Source: Phyllobacterium myrsinacearum
GTDB lineage: Bacteria; Pseudomonadota; Alphaproteobacteria; Rhizobiales; Rhizobiaceae
DNA: 64,000 nucleotides
Reading direction: 5' to 3'
NCBI RefSeq assembly: GCF_014138285.1
Contig: NZ_JACGXN010000007.1
Coordinates: forward strand, 124,001-188,000
Below the pieces are notes generated by a model. The model did no database searches, had not been told where the DNA came from, and saw only the letters and a program-made list of their open reading frames with translations. The translations under genes and the position numbers were made by a program. Shown here piece by piece: positions 35,178-44,365 of the stretch; the stretch's first letter is position 1, and every line of letters starts with the position of its first letter.

Positions 35178-35275
35178 GTTCCACCGGGAAGACAGCGCCG
35201 CATAAACGCGGCGGCGGTGTCACTCAATAGACGCACGGAAGCAGTAACGCTCTGAAACGGCGCATGATCCATACA

Positions 35276-35287
35276 GAAATCGATTTC
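35276..35287. promoter_or_regulatory. Perfect 12-bp palindrome upstream of mgtE
   Basis: GAAATCGATTTC lies 65 bases before the mgtE start. It is a possible operator. The known magnesium-sensing M-box RNA was looked for here and not recognised. Confidence 0.3.
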
Positions 35288-35351
35288 GATTCCGTGGGTT
35301 ATGCGCTAACTGACGGTATGTAACACGCGTCAGGAAGGCAGGTGCGGACTG

Positions 35352-36764
35352 ATGGATGAAACAGAAACATTGCCTCCGTCCGCCGATGACGAGCGGGACG
35401 TCGACATTTACGGTGAAGACGGCGCGGTCCGCTCGTCCTATCTGGCACGTGTCGGCGCCGCGATTGCGGATCGCGATGTTCTGTTTCTGCGCTCCCACGT
35501 CGGCAAGCTGCACCAGTCCGAGCTCGGTCACGTGCTTGAAGCACTTCAATCCGAGCAGCGTGCGGCGCTTGTCGAACTGCTTGGCGATGAATTCGATTTT
35601 GCCGCACTGACTGAAGTCGACGAGGCGGTACGTCTCGAGATCGTCGATGCCATGCCGAATCAGCAGATTGCTGAAGCGGTTCAGGACCTTGATTCCGATG
35701 ACGCGGTCTACATTCTGGAAGATCTTGACCAGGAAGACCGCGACGAGATTCTGGCGCAGTTGCCATTCACCGAGCGCGTTCGTCTGCGCCGTTCTCTCGG
35801 ATATCCGGAAGAGACCGCCGGACGCCGCATGCAGACGGAATTCGTGGCTGTGCCGCCATTCTGGACCGTCGGCCAGACCATCGATTACATGCGCAACAAT
35901 GGCGATCTGCCGGAGTCCTTCTCGCAGATTTTTGTGATCGATCCGATGTTCCGGTTGCTCGGTGCCATTGATCTCGACCGTATTCTGCGTGCCGGGCGTG
36001 ACGTGAAGATCGATGAGATCATGCATGAGACGCGCCACGCCATTCCTGCGACCATGGATCAGGAAGAGGCGGCGCAGATTTTCGAGCAGTACGACCTTCT
36101 CTCCGCAGCCGTGGTTGACGAAAACGAACGGCTCGTCGGCGTGCTGACGATCGAGAACATCGTTGACGTCATCCAGGAAGAGGCCGAAGAGGACATCATG
36201 CGCCTCGGCGGCGTCGGTGACGAAGAACTGTCCGATTCCGTGCTGTCCACATCCCGGTCCCGCACGCCCTGGCTGGTCGTCAACCTTTTCACCGCGTTTC
36301 TGTCCGCGTCCATCATCGGATTGTTTGACGGTACCATTCAGCAGATGGTTGCCCTGGCGGTGTTGATGCCGATCGTGGCCTCGATGGGTGGCAACGCCGC
36401 GACCCAGACCATGACGGTGACTGTGCGTGCCTTGGCGACGCGCGATATGGATATTTACAATGCGGGCCGCATCATCCGGCGTGAAGCGTCGGTCGGTCTG
36501 ATCAACGGCCTGGTGTTCGCGGTGCTGATTGGCCTCGTTGCCGGACTATGGTTCCAGAATGTGGAGCTTGGCGGAATCATCGCCTCGGCCATGATCATCA
36601 ACATGATGGCCGCCGCCCTTGGCGGCATTCTGATTCCCCTGCTGCTCGACAAGTTCGGCGCCGATCCGGCCATTTCATCGGCTGTCTTTGTCACCACCGT
36701 GACCGATGTTGTCGGGTTTTTCTCGTTCCTGGGGCTGGCAACATGGTGGTTCGGACTGGCTTGA
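35352..36764 (+). CDS. mgtE: Magnesium transporter MgtE
   Basis: Predicted 470-residue magnesium channel. Domain order is the cytoplasmic N domain (about 40-145, acidic, with LDSDDAVYILEDLDQEDRDEIL), two CBS domains (about 155-275, ending in the acidic EEAEEDIMRLGG plug helix) and five membrane helices (about 300-470). The membrane part carries the conserved VALAVLMPIVASMGGNAATQT and a C-terminal VTTVTDVVGFFSFLGLA with the ion-binding Asp. The ATG is preceded by GGCAGGTGCGG. Gating is intrinsic through magnesium binding in the N and CBS domains; no upstream riboswitch was recognised. Confidence 0.93.
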   Translation: MDETETLPPSADDERDVDIYGEDGAVRSSYLARVGAAIADRDVLFLRSHVGKLHQSELGHVLEALQSEQRAALVELLGDEFDFAALTEVDEAVRLEIVDAMPNQQIAEAVQDLDSDDAVYILEDLDQEDRDEILAQLPFTERVRLRRSLGYPEETAGRRMQTEFVAVPPFWTVGQTIDYMRNNGDLPESFSQIFVIDPMFRLLGAIDLDRILRAGRDVKIDEIMHETRHAIPATMDQEEAAQIFEQYDLLSAAVVDENERLVGVLTIENIVDVIQEEAEEDIMRLGGVGDEELSDSVLSTSRSRTPWLVVNLFTAFLSASIIGLFDGTIQQMVALAVLMPIVASMGGNAATQTMTVTVRALATRDMDIYNAGRIIRREASVGLINGLVFAVLIGLVAGLWFQNVELGGIIASAMIINMMAAALGGILIPLLLDKFGADPAISSAVFVTTVTDVVGFFSFLGLATWWFGLA

Positions 36765-36797
36765 ACACGTAATTCCCCAGTATTTTAGACTAACGTT

Positions 36798-36835
36798 CGT
36801 TTCTGTTAACAAACGTACAATTGACTTTTACGTAA
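36798..36835. promoter_or_regulatory. Promoter/operator region of the MerR-type regulator gene
   Basis: CGTTT (36798-36802) and AAACG (36811-36815) form an inverted repeat around CTGTTAAC. It is followed by TTGAC (36821-36825) and the palindrome TTACGTAA (36828-36835). MerR proteins bind palindromes of this kind between promoter elements, so autoregulation is plausible. Confidence 0.4.
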
Positions 36836-36890
36836 TTGCGTGGCCAAACATCCCTGTGAAATATTGAGAAAAATTAGAGCAGTGTCTGTC

Positions 36891-37277
36891 ATGCGCGAAT
36901 ATTATTCCATTACTGAGCTGACGCGGGAGTTTGGCGTTTCGACGCGGACATTGCGCTTCTATGAGGATGAGGGGCTGATCCATCCCGTCCGCCGCGGACG
37001 GACACGCCTGTTCCGGCCATCGGACCGGCATTTGCTCAAGCAGATCCTGCGCGGCAAGCGTCTGGGCTTTTCCATCGCGGAAATCCACGAGATCGTGCAG
37101 ATGTACCGTGAGCCGCCGGGTGAAATGGGTCAACTGCACCTGTTGATGAAGCGCGTGGAAGAAAAGCGCGGCGACCTGCGCCAGAAACGCCGCGACATCG
37201 AGGAGACCCTGACAGAACTGGATCAGGTGGAAGAAGCCTGTATCGAGCGGTTGGCGGAACTGGGTGTCAACACCTGA
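36891..37277 (+). CDS. MerR-family transcriptional regulator (LiuR-like)
   Basis: Predicted 128-residue regulator. The N-terminal MerR winged helix is YYSITELTREFGVSTRTLRFYEDEGL, followed by PVRRGRTRLFRPSDRHLLKQILRGKRLGFSIAEI, and a C-terminal coiled coil from about 85 to 120. This pattern recalls LiuR-type regulators of branched-chain amino acid or short acyl-CoA catabolism; the cysteines used by metal sensors are missing (only one Cys near the end). ATG at 36891 was chosen, while GTG codons at 36882 and 36840 are alternatives. No target gene is adjacent; a family A palindromic repeat follows. Confidence 0.83.
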   Translation: MREYYSITELTREFGVSTRTLRFYEDEGLIHPVRRGRTRLFRPSDRHLLKQILRGKRLGFSIAEIHEIVQMYREPPGEMGQLHLLMKRVEEKRGDLRQKRRDIEETLTELDQVEEACIERLAELGVNT

Positions 37278-37312
37278 GGATTGCTGCACAGGCAGTGGTT
37301 CGTGGTTCGCCC

Positions 37313-37447
37313 TTCGACAAGCTCAGGAGCTCACCATGAGGGAGAGTGGTGCTGTAAGGCCAATCGGAAATATTGCGGATATGAGCAATCTTGCAGAACA
37401 TAGCTCCCTGCAATCCTCACTCTTCCTCATGGTGAGCTTGTCGAACC
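37313..37447. repeat. Dispersed palindromic repeat, family A, copy 2
   Basis: The arms repeat those of copy 1 but the left arm carries an 8-base duplication (CTCAGGAGCTC region) and the right arm one change. The middle shares GGAGAGTGGTGCTGTA, ATTGCGG and ATGAGCAATCTTGCAG with copy 1. It lies between the MerR gene and the convergent DUF1624 gene. Confidence 0.85.
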
Positions 37448-37495
37448 ACGCACAATGCGCATGCCAATGAAAGATTTGGCCACCAACCCCGATAA

Positions 37496-38470
37496 TCAGG
37501 GCTGCAGGCTTTGTTCCGTGCACATGCCGGTGATGTCCTGTATCTGCGGATCGTTGTCCTGATTGCGCTTGCCCGCATAGACATCATCGAAAATCTTCTG
37601 TGTTTCCAATTGGCTCATCGTACAGGTGCAGAAGCGCTCGCAGAAGGCTTTCTCGTTGTCCACCGAGCAACTGCGCGTGCATTCGCGGTCAAAGACCTCG
37701 TGCGGTGTGAGCGTGGCAGGCGGAAACACCTGCGCGATGAGGAAAACACAACTGATCAGCGCCGGCTGATGGATGAGATAGAATGCCAGACTGTGCTGTC
37801 CGATGAACCGAAGGCCGCGATCCAGCCAGCCGGGGCGGATGTTCCCGGCAAATATCCGCATCAGGTTGAAGTGGAGCAAGGTCTTGGCAAGAGCCATGCC
37901 GGCCAGAACCGGGCCGAACCACGGGAAAACAGGTACGTAATCATTTGACCGAATGGGTATTTCCGATAGGCCGAGTGCCCAGAATGCCGGGGCGTCCAAT
38001 GCCGCAGATGTCAGATAATGCGGCGCAGCGACGACGGCCGCCGCTGCGATAGCGATCATAATGGCCGGAAGGCGCAGAAACAGCAGGCCAAGCACACTGG
38101 CCGCTGCAATCTCATGCAGGATACCGAAGAAAACAAAACTGTCCGGGGTAATGTACCGGGTGACAAGGGTAATCCCGAGGGATGCAGCAACGATCTGCGC
38201 GAGACGGATCCCGAACGGCCGCCAGCGAATGCCGTTGCGGTGTGCCAGTACAAGGCTGAAACCAACAAGCACAAGAAAAGTCGAGGCAATGATGCGGGCA
38301 TAGAGCTTCCACGCGCCATGGCCCGTGGTGCCGGGCTCCATATAGCCGAAAAACTCGAAATCCCACCCCGTATGATACGTCGCCATGGCGATGAGCGCGA
38401 TACCGCGGAGCACATCAAGCTTGCCGAGACGGGATTTGACGGGCGGGGCAGGCGTCTCGGTCGGGTTCAT
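37496..38470 (-). CDS. DUF1624/heparan-alpha-glucosaminide N-acetyltransferase-like membrane protein with Cys-rich tail
   Basis: Predicted 324-residue polytopic membrane protein. The first membrane region LDVLRGIALIAMATYHTGWDF (18-38) has the Arg-Gly and His typical of the HGSNAT/YeiB-like acyltransferase family; about eight helices follow, ending in HSLAFYLIHQPALI near 232-245. After the last helix there is a soluble tail of about 70 residues with six cysteines (ECTRSC, FCERFCTC and GMC), which is not part of the usual domain. Function is unknown; acyl transfer to an envelope glycan is the family expectation. It is divergent from an MFS transporter gene. Confidence 0.75.
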   Translation of the reverse strand: MNPTETPAPPVKSRLGKLDVLRGIALIAMATYHTGWDFEFFGYMEPGTTGHGAWKLYARIIASTFLVLVGFSLVLAHRNGIRWRPFGIRLAQIVAASLGITLVTRYITPDSFVFFGILHEIAAASVLGLLFLRLPAIMIAIAAAAVVAAPHYLTSAALDAPAFWALGLSEIPIRSNDYVPVFPWFGPVLAGMALAKTLLHFNLMRIFAGNIRPGWLDRGLRFIGQHSLAFYLIHQPALISCVFLIAQVFPPATLTPHEVFDRECTRSCSVDNEKAFCERFCTCTMSQLETQKIFDDVYAGKRNQDNDPQIQDITGMCTEQSLQP

Positions 38471-38684
38471 GCTGGAATCTCAATGATTGCAATTCCGCAC
38501 AGGCTAGGGGAGATGGAAAACAAAATCCATGTGTTTCCGGTATGCACCACGGCAGATATTTTGCACTTGTTTCAACGGTTTCTGCGAAACGGACATATAA
38601 TGTCGCTTGATTGACTGCTATCCGTGGTTTCGCGCTCCATTGTCAGAGAGCGCTCGAATCAGCATTTCCCCGATAGTCAGACCT

Positions 38685-39884
38685 GTGATCAATCAAGTTC
38701 GCCATCCCATCTGGATCAGCACGGCCAAACGTCCGACAGCAAGGGTGTTTGCGATTCTCTTTGGCATCGAGTCGATGGCCCGTGCGATCATCACCAGCGT
38801 GGTGCCGATACAGACGTATGATCTGCTGCAGAGCGAACGCAGCGTCAGTATCCTCTACACCTGCATGTCGATGCTTGGGCTGATGGTGACCTTATCCATT
38901 CCGCTGCTGATCGTCCGCATCCCGCGCCGCTGGGTCTACACGGCTGGAGCCGTGTCGCTCATACTGGGCTGTTGTGCCTTTGCGCTCGATACGGTGCCGG
39001 GACAGGCGGCGGGGCTTTTCCTGCGCACCTTCGGGGCGGGCGCGCTGTCCATCACGCTCAGCCTCTACATTATGGATCACATCAAGCGGGGCGAACTCGT
39101 CCGCGCCGAATCCGTGCGCATGGCAACGGCAACCTTCGCGTGGACGGCCGGGCCATTCCTCGGGGTTTTTCTTTACAGCACCATAGGCATGATTGCACCG
39201 TTCCTGCTGTCCATCGGCTTTTCCCTGCTGCTCCTCACCCTGTTCTGGTATTTCCGCCTCAGTGACAATCCGGCTCTGCAAAAAGGTCCAAGCCGTGCTG
39301 CCAATCCCATTGCCAATGTCCGGCGGTTCGTTGCGCAGCCGCGGCTCAGGCTGGCCTGGCTCATCGCGTTCTCGCGTTCGTGCTACTGGAGCACATTCTT
39401 CGTCTATGGACCCATTCTGATGGTGGCGACCGGGCAGGGCAAGCTTGCGGGCGGTCTCCTTGTTTCCCTGGGAAACCTGTTCCTGCTTGGATCGATCCTG
39501 TGGGGCAAGGTCGGCATGGCCAAGGGGCTGATGCGGACGATATCAGGCGTCTTCATTCTTCTGGCCATGGCGTTGGCCGGGGCCGGGTTCGCCGGTGAAA
39601 AACTTCCGATGATCGCAGCACTCATGCTGCTCGCCGGAGCATTTTTCTGTGTTGCACTGGATACGCTGGCCTCGACCACGTTCATTCGTGCGGTTCACCC
39701 GCATGAGCGCGCGCAAATGACTTCGGTTTACCGGACCTATCTCGACTTTTCCGAACTTCTGCCGGCATTCTTCTATTCCATCATCCTGACATTCTTCAGT
39801 CTTGGCGCGATCTTCATCGCGCTGGCAATGCTGATGGTATTCACCGCCATCGTCGTCTGGCGGTATCTGCCGCGCGGCCTATAA
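38685..39884 (+). CDS. Major facilitator superfamily transporter
   Basis: Predicted protein of about 399 residues with roughly twelve membrane segments. The loop LLIVRIPRRWVYTAGA between helices 2 and 3 fits the MFS conserved basic loop; other helices follow at regular spacing to the end at WRYLPRGL. The substrate is not recognisable. GTG at 38685 (MINQVRHP) is chosen as start; the frame is open from TTG at 38607, and an ATG at 38775 would remove part of the first helix. Its end overlaps the convergent DUF599 gene by 6 bases, so no terminator separates them. Confidence 0.78.
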   Translation: MINQVRHPIWISTAKRPTARVFAILFGIESMARAIITSVVPIQTYDLLQSERSVSILYTCMSMLGLMVTLSIPLLIVRIPRRWVYTAGAVSLILGCCAFALDTVPGQAAGLFLRTFGAGALSITLSLYIMDHIKRGELVRAESVRMATATFAWTAGPFLGVFLYSTIGMIAPFLLSIGFSLLLLTLFWYFRLSDNPALQKGPSRAANPIANVRRFVAQPRLRLAWLIAFSRSCYWSTFFVYGPILMVATGQGKLAGGLLVSLGNLFLLGSILWGKVGMAKGLMRTISGVFILLAMALAGAGFAGEKLPMIAALMLLAGAFFCVALDTLASTTFIRAVHPHERAQMTSVYRTYLDFSELLPAFFYSIILTFFSLGAIFIALAMLMVFTAIVVWRYLPRGL

Positions 39885-40598
39885 ATCCGCGTTGATATTG
39901 TTGCGCATGAGCGCGTCGCGGGCATTCGAGAAGAACTGGCGACGCAACAGAACAACGGCCACAAGGCTCGTCGTGATCATGAACAGCAGAGGATCGAGGA
40001 ACCATCCGAGATAGCCGATTGAAAAGAAGATGCCGCGCAGTCCGCTGTTGAAATGCTGGCCGGCCAGAATATTGATCTCCGCTGCGCGGTTGACGGCAAA
40101 AACAACCTGCGGATCATCCGGCGCCTTGTCGCGCGCCATGGGGACGCCACCGATCAGAATCGAACAGTAGTTGAACAGGCGGTAGGCCCACGCGAATTTG
40201 AAAAAGGCATAGGCAAAAAGGACGAGCAGGCCGAGAACCTTGGTTTCAAAGAGCCGCTCGGTCGTTTCACCCAGAAAGGGGATGTCGTGGAAAAGCGTGA
40301 CCACCCGGCCGGATGAATTCAGCAGACCAAAACAGCCGCCAATGGCAAGAATCGATGTTGACGCAAAAAAGCCGGTCCCTTGCTGGAGACCGATCATGAT
40401 GCTCGTGTCGATCATGCGCAGTTCGCGGCTCGACATGGTGGTCATCCACTGCCGCCTGGCATGGTTCATTTCCGATGTCAGCGAGCGCCGATTGAGAAAA
40501 CCCTTATCGGTCGTGCGGGAATAGAGCATCCACACGCCAAAGAAATAGAGGAGGGCCAGCGCATCGAGCCAGTAAGACATAAAGCGTGCGGATTCCAT
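39879..40598 (-). CDS. DUF599-domain membrane protein
   Basis: Predicted 239-residue membrane protein of uncharacterised family DUF599, which has a typical length near 230. The N-terminus MSYWLDALALLYFFGVWMLY contains the family's conserved Trp, Asp and Phe pattern; further membrane segments include ETKVLGLLVLFAYAFFKFAWAYRLFNY and SIGYLGWFLDPLLFMITTSLVAVVLL. ATG at 40598 is favoured by an upstream GAGAGAG; the frame continues to 40895 without similarity. Its function is unknown. The gene faces away from a short possible gene at 40894. Confidence 0.82.
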   Translation of the reverse strand: MESARFMSYWLDALALLYFFGVWMLYSRTTDKGFLNRRSLTSEMNHARRQWMTTMSSRELRMIDTSIMIGLQQGTGFFASTSILAIGGCFGLLNSSGRVVTLFHDIPFLGETTERLFETKVLGLLVLFAYAFFKFAWAYRLFNYCSILIGGVPMARDKAPDDPQVVFAVNRAAEINILAGQHFNSGLRGIFFSIGYLGWFLDPLLFMITTSLVAVVLLRRQFFSNARDALMRNNINADL

Positions 40599-40893
40599 GC
40601 GGGCTCTCTCAATACGAGGCAAGTGCGTACGCAGACAAATTACTCGGTTTGCAGATTCACTCAACATGAATTTACCCCAATCGTAAACGATCCGGTGCGG
40701 AGTAATGTTATTTAAGCTGTTGATATTATTGAAGTCATGCAGCGGGCACATTTCAGCTATGCGCTCCCCTGCCGTGATTTTGCCATCTTTGGCGTTGCGA
40801 AGAACCGTGCAGACAGATATATCCACGTTCCCAGAGACGGAGCGTTCTGAGAGAATCGTGTCCTTCCGAGAGCAACAGGGAAATACAAAATTC
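40599..40893. other. Gene-poor 295-bp gap between DUF599 gene and small membrane protein gene
   Basis: No convincing coding sequence or RNA gene is seen here. The gap should hold the two divergent promoters. A TTGATATTATTG stretch near 40720 is the most AT-rich point. No clear palindromes were found. Confidence 0.4.
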
Positions 40894-40995
40894 ATGGACG
40901 ACAGCGTTCAAAAATCCTGCTGGGGCATTACTGCCTGGGCAGTCCTCGGTTTTGCGGTGATTATGCTGGTGACCTATCTGGTCGTTATTCACTGA
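40894..40995 (+). CDS. Possible small single-span membrane protein, 33 residues
   Basis: Too short for usual gene finding. The predicted product has a 10-residue polar start (MDDSVQKSCW), then one hydrophobic segment of about 20 residues ending in VTYLVVIH. A weak CAGGGAAA lies 12 bases before the ATG. Support comes from a clear intrinsic terminator on the same strand at 41047-41072, which otherwise has no upstream gene to end. No family is recognised. Confidence 0.4.
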   Translation: MDDSVQKSCWGITAWAVLGFAVIMLVTYLVVIH

Positions 40996-41046
40996 ACTGA
41001 AAAACAGCCTCCAGATCAGTTGAGCCGGAATAAATTTCTTATGTAG

Positions 41047-41072
41047 GGGTGCGGCGCGACTGCACCCTTTTT
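41047..41072 (+). terminator. Rho-independent terminator after the small membrane protein gene
   Basis: GGGTGC (41047-41052) pairs with GCACCC (41062-41067) around a 9-base loop and is followed by five T. On the opposite strand no T-run follows, so the direction is rightward. Confidence 0.6.
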
Positions 41073-41186
41073 CTTTGGTCGGGCATGTCGTAGAAACACA
41101 AGGCTAGGTCGGTGGCTGGCTTCGGAGTATACTTCGGAACAGCCATTATACACTGCATGCAATTTCACCCCTGTTGAGGTAGCCGG

Positions 41187-42587
41187 ATGTTCCTGTCGGT
41201 TTTCGATCTGTATAAAATCGGCATTGGTCCTTCGAGTTCCCATACGATGGGCCCGATGACCGCCGGCGGCCTGTTTCTCGCGGAACTGAAGAATGGACAA
41301 TGGCCGCGCCCGACGGGTGTGAAGGTCGATCGTCTGCGCGTGCATCTGCACGGTTCACTGGCTTTCACCGGGATTGGCCATGCGACGGACCGTGCGGTCA
41401 TTCTCGGTCTCTGCGGTCTTCTGCCGGCGACGATCGATCCAAATCAAATGGATGCGTTGCTGGAGACTGTTAAACAGGAAAAGCGCATTCATCCGGAAGG
41501 GCATCCGGCCTATCGGTTCGATCCGGCCGCCGATCTGATCATGGACCGCAGGACACCGCTGCCGGGGCATGCCAACGGCATGGCGTTTGAAGCCTATGAC
41601 GCGGACGAGCGCCTGCTTCTGCGCCGTATTTTCTATTCGATCGGCGGCGGGTTTGTCGTCACCGAAGAAGAGCTGGAAAGCGCAAAGACCCGTACCGCGC
41701 CAAAGGCTGAAGATCCGGTTCCGTTTCCGTTCAAAAATGCAGCGCAAATGCTTGCTATGAGCGAGGAGAGCGGTCTCTCCATTGCAGAAATGAAGCGCCG
41801 CAACGAAGAAATCTTCATGAGCCGCGACGATCTTAATGCCGGTCTTGATCGCGTCTGGTCGGCCATGCGTTCCTGTATCGATCGCGGGCTGGAGCAGGAG
41901 GGCATCATGCCGGGCGGCCTCAAGGTCAAGCGCCGCGCCCGCTATCTGCATGACCGGTTGCAGGAGGAATGGCGGCAGAACCGCATGAACCCGCTTCTGG
42001 CCAATGACTGGCTCTCGGTCTATGCCATGGCGGTGAACGAGGAGAATGCTGCGGGCGGACGCGTCGTGACGGCACCGACCAATGGTGCTGCGGGTGTGGT
42101 TCCCGCCGTTCTGCGCTATTATCTGCATTTCCACGATGACGCCGACGCCGACGGCATTCGTGATTTCCTGCTGACATCTGCCGCCATTGGCGGCGTTATC
42201 AAGCACAATGCCTCCATTTCAGGTGCGGAAGTCGGTTGCCAGGGCGAGGTGGGTTCGGCGTCGGCCATGGCTGCGGCCGGGCTTGCTGCGGTAATGGGCG
42301 GGTCTGCTGCCCAGATCGAGAACGCGGCTGAAATTGCGCTTGAACACCATCTCGGCATGACCTGCGATCCCGTGGCCGGTCTCGTTCAGGTTCCCTGTAT
42401 CGAGCGCAATGCACTGGGAGCTGTGAAGGCCGTAACGGCCGCATCGCTTGCGATCAAGGGCGACGGCACGCACTTTGTGCCGCTCGACGCCTGTATCGAA
42501 ACCATGCGCCAGACCGGACGCGACATGAACGAGCGTTACAAGGAAACCAGCCTCGGCGGACTTGCGGTCAATGTCGTCGAGTGCTGA
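41187..42587 (+). CDS. sdaA: L-serine ammonia-lyase (L-serine dehydratase)
   Basis: Predicted 466-residue single-chain iron-sulphur enzyme converting serine to pyruvate and ammonia. The N-terminal domain starts with [21 protein letters not shown], a hallmark of the family, and the C-terminal catalytic domain carries [26 protein letters not shown] and [21 protein letters not shown], whose cysteines bind the 4Fe-4S cluster. GAGGT precedes the ATG. In this window it could complete the path betaine to glycine to serine to pyruvate if a serine hydroxymethyltransferase is present elsewhere, but it is 12 kb from the betaine genes and appears to be its own transcription unit. Confidence 0.93.
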   Translation: MFLSVFDLYKIGIGPSSSHTMGPMTAGGLFLAELKNGQWPRPTGVKVDRLRVHLHGSLAFTGIGHATDRAVILGLCGLLPATIDPNQMDALLETVKQEKRIHPEGHPAYRFDPAADLIMDRRTPLPGHANGMAFEAYDADERLLLRRIFYSIGGGFVVTEEELESAKTRTAPKAEDPVPFPFKNAAQMLAMSEESGLSIAEMKRRNEEIFMSRDDLNAGLDRVWSAMRSCIDRGLEQEGIMPGGLKVKRRARYLHDRLQEEWRQNRMNPLLANDWLSVYAMAVNEENAAGGRVVTAPTNGAAGVVPAVLRYYLHFHDDADADGIRDFLLTSAAIGGVIKHNASISGAEVGCQGEVGSASAMAAAGLAAVMGGSAAQIENAAEIALEHHLGMTCDPVAGLVQVPCIERNALGAVKAVTAASLAIKGDGTHFVPLDACIETMRQTGRDMNERYKETSLGGLAVNVVEC

Positions 42588-42603
42588 CAGATATGGAAGG
42601 CTC

Positions 42604-42622
42604 ATGCGCAATACCTGCGCAT
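42604..42622. promoter_or_regulatory. ATGCGCA inverted repeat upstream of the nucleobase permease gene
   Basis: ATGCGCA (42604-42610) and TGCGCAT (42616-42622) flank ATACC, just after the sdaA stop. It may be an operator of the following permease gene or part of a weak hairpin ending sdaA transcripts. No T-run follows. Confidence 0.35.
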
Positions 42623-42742
42623 AGCCGAAAACACTTTCAATAAATCCGATACAGTCAAATCCCAAAAAAGTGCCATAGTTTTCCTCCCGCCCGATCAGCA
42701 ATGTTTGGTTGGGCCGCACAAAGGTATTGGGAGGACACTACC

Positions 42743-44272
42743 TTGGCATCACGTTTGAATGAAAATACGCCAGAGGACCGTCCGGAGGACGAGAATCTGG
42801 GTGTGGCCGCCAATCTGGCCTATGGCTTTCAGCATGTTCTGACCATGTATGGCGGGATCATAGCTGTTCCGCTGATCCTTGGTCAGGCGGCAGGGCTGTC
42901 ACCGAACGATATCGGCCTGCTGATCACCGCATCGCTTTTTGCCGGAGGGTTGGCGACAATACTGCAGACGATGGGTCTGCCGTTTTTCGGTTGCCGGTTA
43001 CCCCTCGTGCAAGGCGTTTCGTTTTCCGGTGTAGCCACGATGGTCGCCATCACAGGCAATGGCGGGATCGAAGCAGTGCTGGGCGCTGTCATGGTCGCCT
43101 CGTTTATCGGATTGCTGATCACGCCGATCTTTTCCAAGATTACCCGGTTTTTCCCGCCATTGGTAACGGGGATCGTCATCACCACTATCGGTTTGACCCT
43201 GATGCCTGTGGCAGCACGCTGGGCGATGGGCGGCAACAGCAAGGCACCGGATTTCGGCAGTATGGCCAATATCGAGCTGGCTGCGGTTACCCTCGTCATT
43301 GTGCTCCTGCTCAGCAAGGTTGGCAGCGCCAGGATTTCGCGATTGTCGATCCTGCTCGCCATTGTCATCGGCACGCTGATTGCTCTGGCGCTGGGAATGA
43401 CAGATTTCTCCAAGGTGAGCGAGGGGCCGTTCATCGCGCTGCCGACGATCTTTCAGTGGGGCTACCCGACATTTCAGGTTGCAGCGATCATTTCCATGTT
43501 CATTGTCATCATGGTCACTCTGGTCGAAACGTCCGCTGATATTCTGGCGGTTGGCGAGATCATCGAGACCAAGGTGGACTCGCGCCGTCTTGGCGATGGT
43601 TTGCGTGCCGACATGCTGTCGAGCCTGATTGCGCCCGTGTTCGGTTCATTCACGCAAAGCGCATTTGCCCAGAACGTCGGGCTGGTTGCGGTGACGGGCA
43701 TAAAAAGCCGGTATGTGGTGGCAACGGGCGGCCTGTTTCTCGTCGTGCTTGGTTTGCTGCCGGTCATGGGCCGTGTGGTTGCCGCGGTGCCGAGCGCCGT
43801 CCTCGGCGGTGCGGGATTGGTACTCTTTGGTACAGTCGCAGCCAGCGGTATCCGAACGCTGTCGAAAGTCGACTATGCCAACAACATGAACCTCATCATC
43901 GTGGCCACTTCGCTCGGGTTCGGCATGATCCCGATTGCATCCCCGAATTTCTATGATCATTTTCCCACATGGTTCGCCACGATCTTTCATTCCGGCATCA
44001 GCTCGGCTGCGGTCATGGCGATTGCCCTGAATATCGTGTTCAACCATCTGACTGCGGGCAATTCGGACCAGCAGTCGGTTTTTGTCGCGGGTACGGAACG
44101 GGTTCTGCGCTATCAGGATGTCGCCCATCTGCATGACGGCGATTATTTCCTGAACGGCAAGCTTTATGACGCGAATGGCGTTGAGGTGCCGGTCGTTGCT
44201 ACGGATATCCATGCCGTGGCTGCCAAACGACAATCGGGAGGGGCGGCAGCCATACCGGCAACGGGTCACTGA
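42743..44272 (+). CDS. Uracil-xanthine permease family protein (NCS2)
   Basis: Predicted 509-residue nucleobase:cation symporter with about 14 membrane segments. The family signature FTQSAFAQNVGLVAVTGIKSRYV near 307-329 is present, as are PLVQGVSFSG and MVTLVETSADILAVGEI, which carry substrate-contact residues. The profile fits transporters of xanthine or uric acid better than UraA. TTG at 42743 is the likely start, since GGAGGA lies 6 bases upstream and the longer frame from 42701 has no such site. It appears as a single-gene unit followed by a hairpin at 44280-44304. Confidence 0.85.
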   Translation: MASRLNENTPEDRPEDENLGVAANLAYGFQHVLTMYGGIIAVPLILGQAAGLSPNDIGLLITASLFAGGLATILQTMGLPFFGCRLPLVQGVSFSGVATMVAITGNGGIEAVLGAVMVASFIGLLITPIFSKITRFFPPLVTGIVITTIGLTLMPVAARWAMGGNSKAPDFGSMANIELAAVTLVIVLLLSKVGSARISRLSILLAIVIGTLIALALGMTDFSKVSEGPFIALPTIFQWGYPTFQVAAIISMFIVIMVTLVETSADILAVGEIIETKVDSRRLGDGLRADMLSSLIAPVFGSFTQSAFAQNVGLVAVTGIKSRYVVATGGLFLVVLGLLPVMGRVVAAVPSAVLGGAGLVLFGTVAASGIRTLSKVDYANNMNLIIVATSLGFGMIPIASPNFYDHFPTWFATIFHSGISSAAVMAIALNIVFNHLTAGNSDQQSVFVAGTERVLRYQDVAHLHDGDYFLNGKLYDANGVEVPVVATDIHAVAAKRQSGGAAAIPATGH

Positions 44273-44279
44273 GGAAGCC

Positions 44280-44304
44280 GTCGGCGGGCGTTCCGCTCGC
44301 CGAC
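44280..44304 (+). terminator. Strong hairpin after the nucleobase permease gene
   Basis: GTCGGCGGGCG and CGCTCGCCGAC form an 11-base stem with one wobble and a 3-base loop, 8 bases after the stop. Only a short T-rich stretch follows, so termination may be partial. Confidence 0.5.
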
Positions 44305-44365
44305 GTTTGTGGAGAACCGGTTGGTTTCGGTTGACCTCGCCGCGTGAAAGCGTCAAATCTCCCGT

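Noticed and set aside
35178-35351. Magnesium-sensing M-box riboswitch before mgtE
   Set aside because: None of the conserved M-box segments could be seen; only a 12-base palindrome is present.
40705-40893. N-terminal extension of the small membrane protein to 96 codons
   Set aside because: The upstream part is irregular, runs opposite the promoter side of the DUF599 gene and lacks a ribosome site.
40996-41186. Glycine riboswitch before sdaA
   Set aside because: The region holds the terminator of the preceding small gene and short repeats (CTTCGGA twice), but no tandem glycine aptamer pattern.
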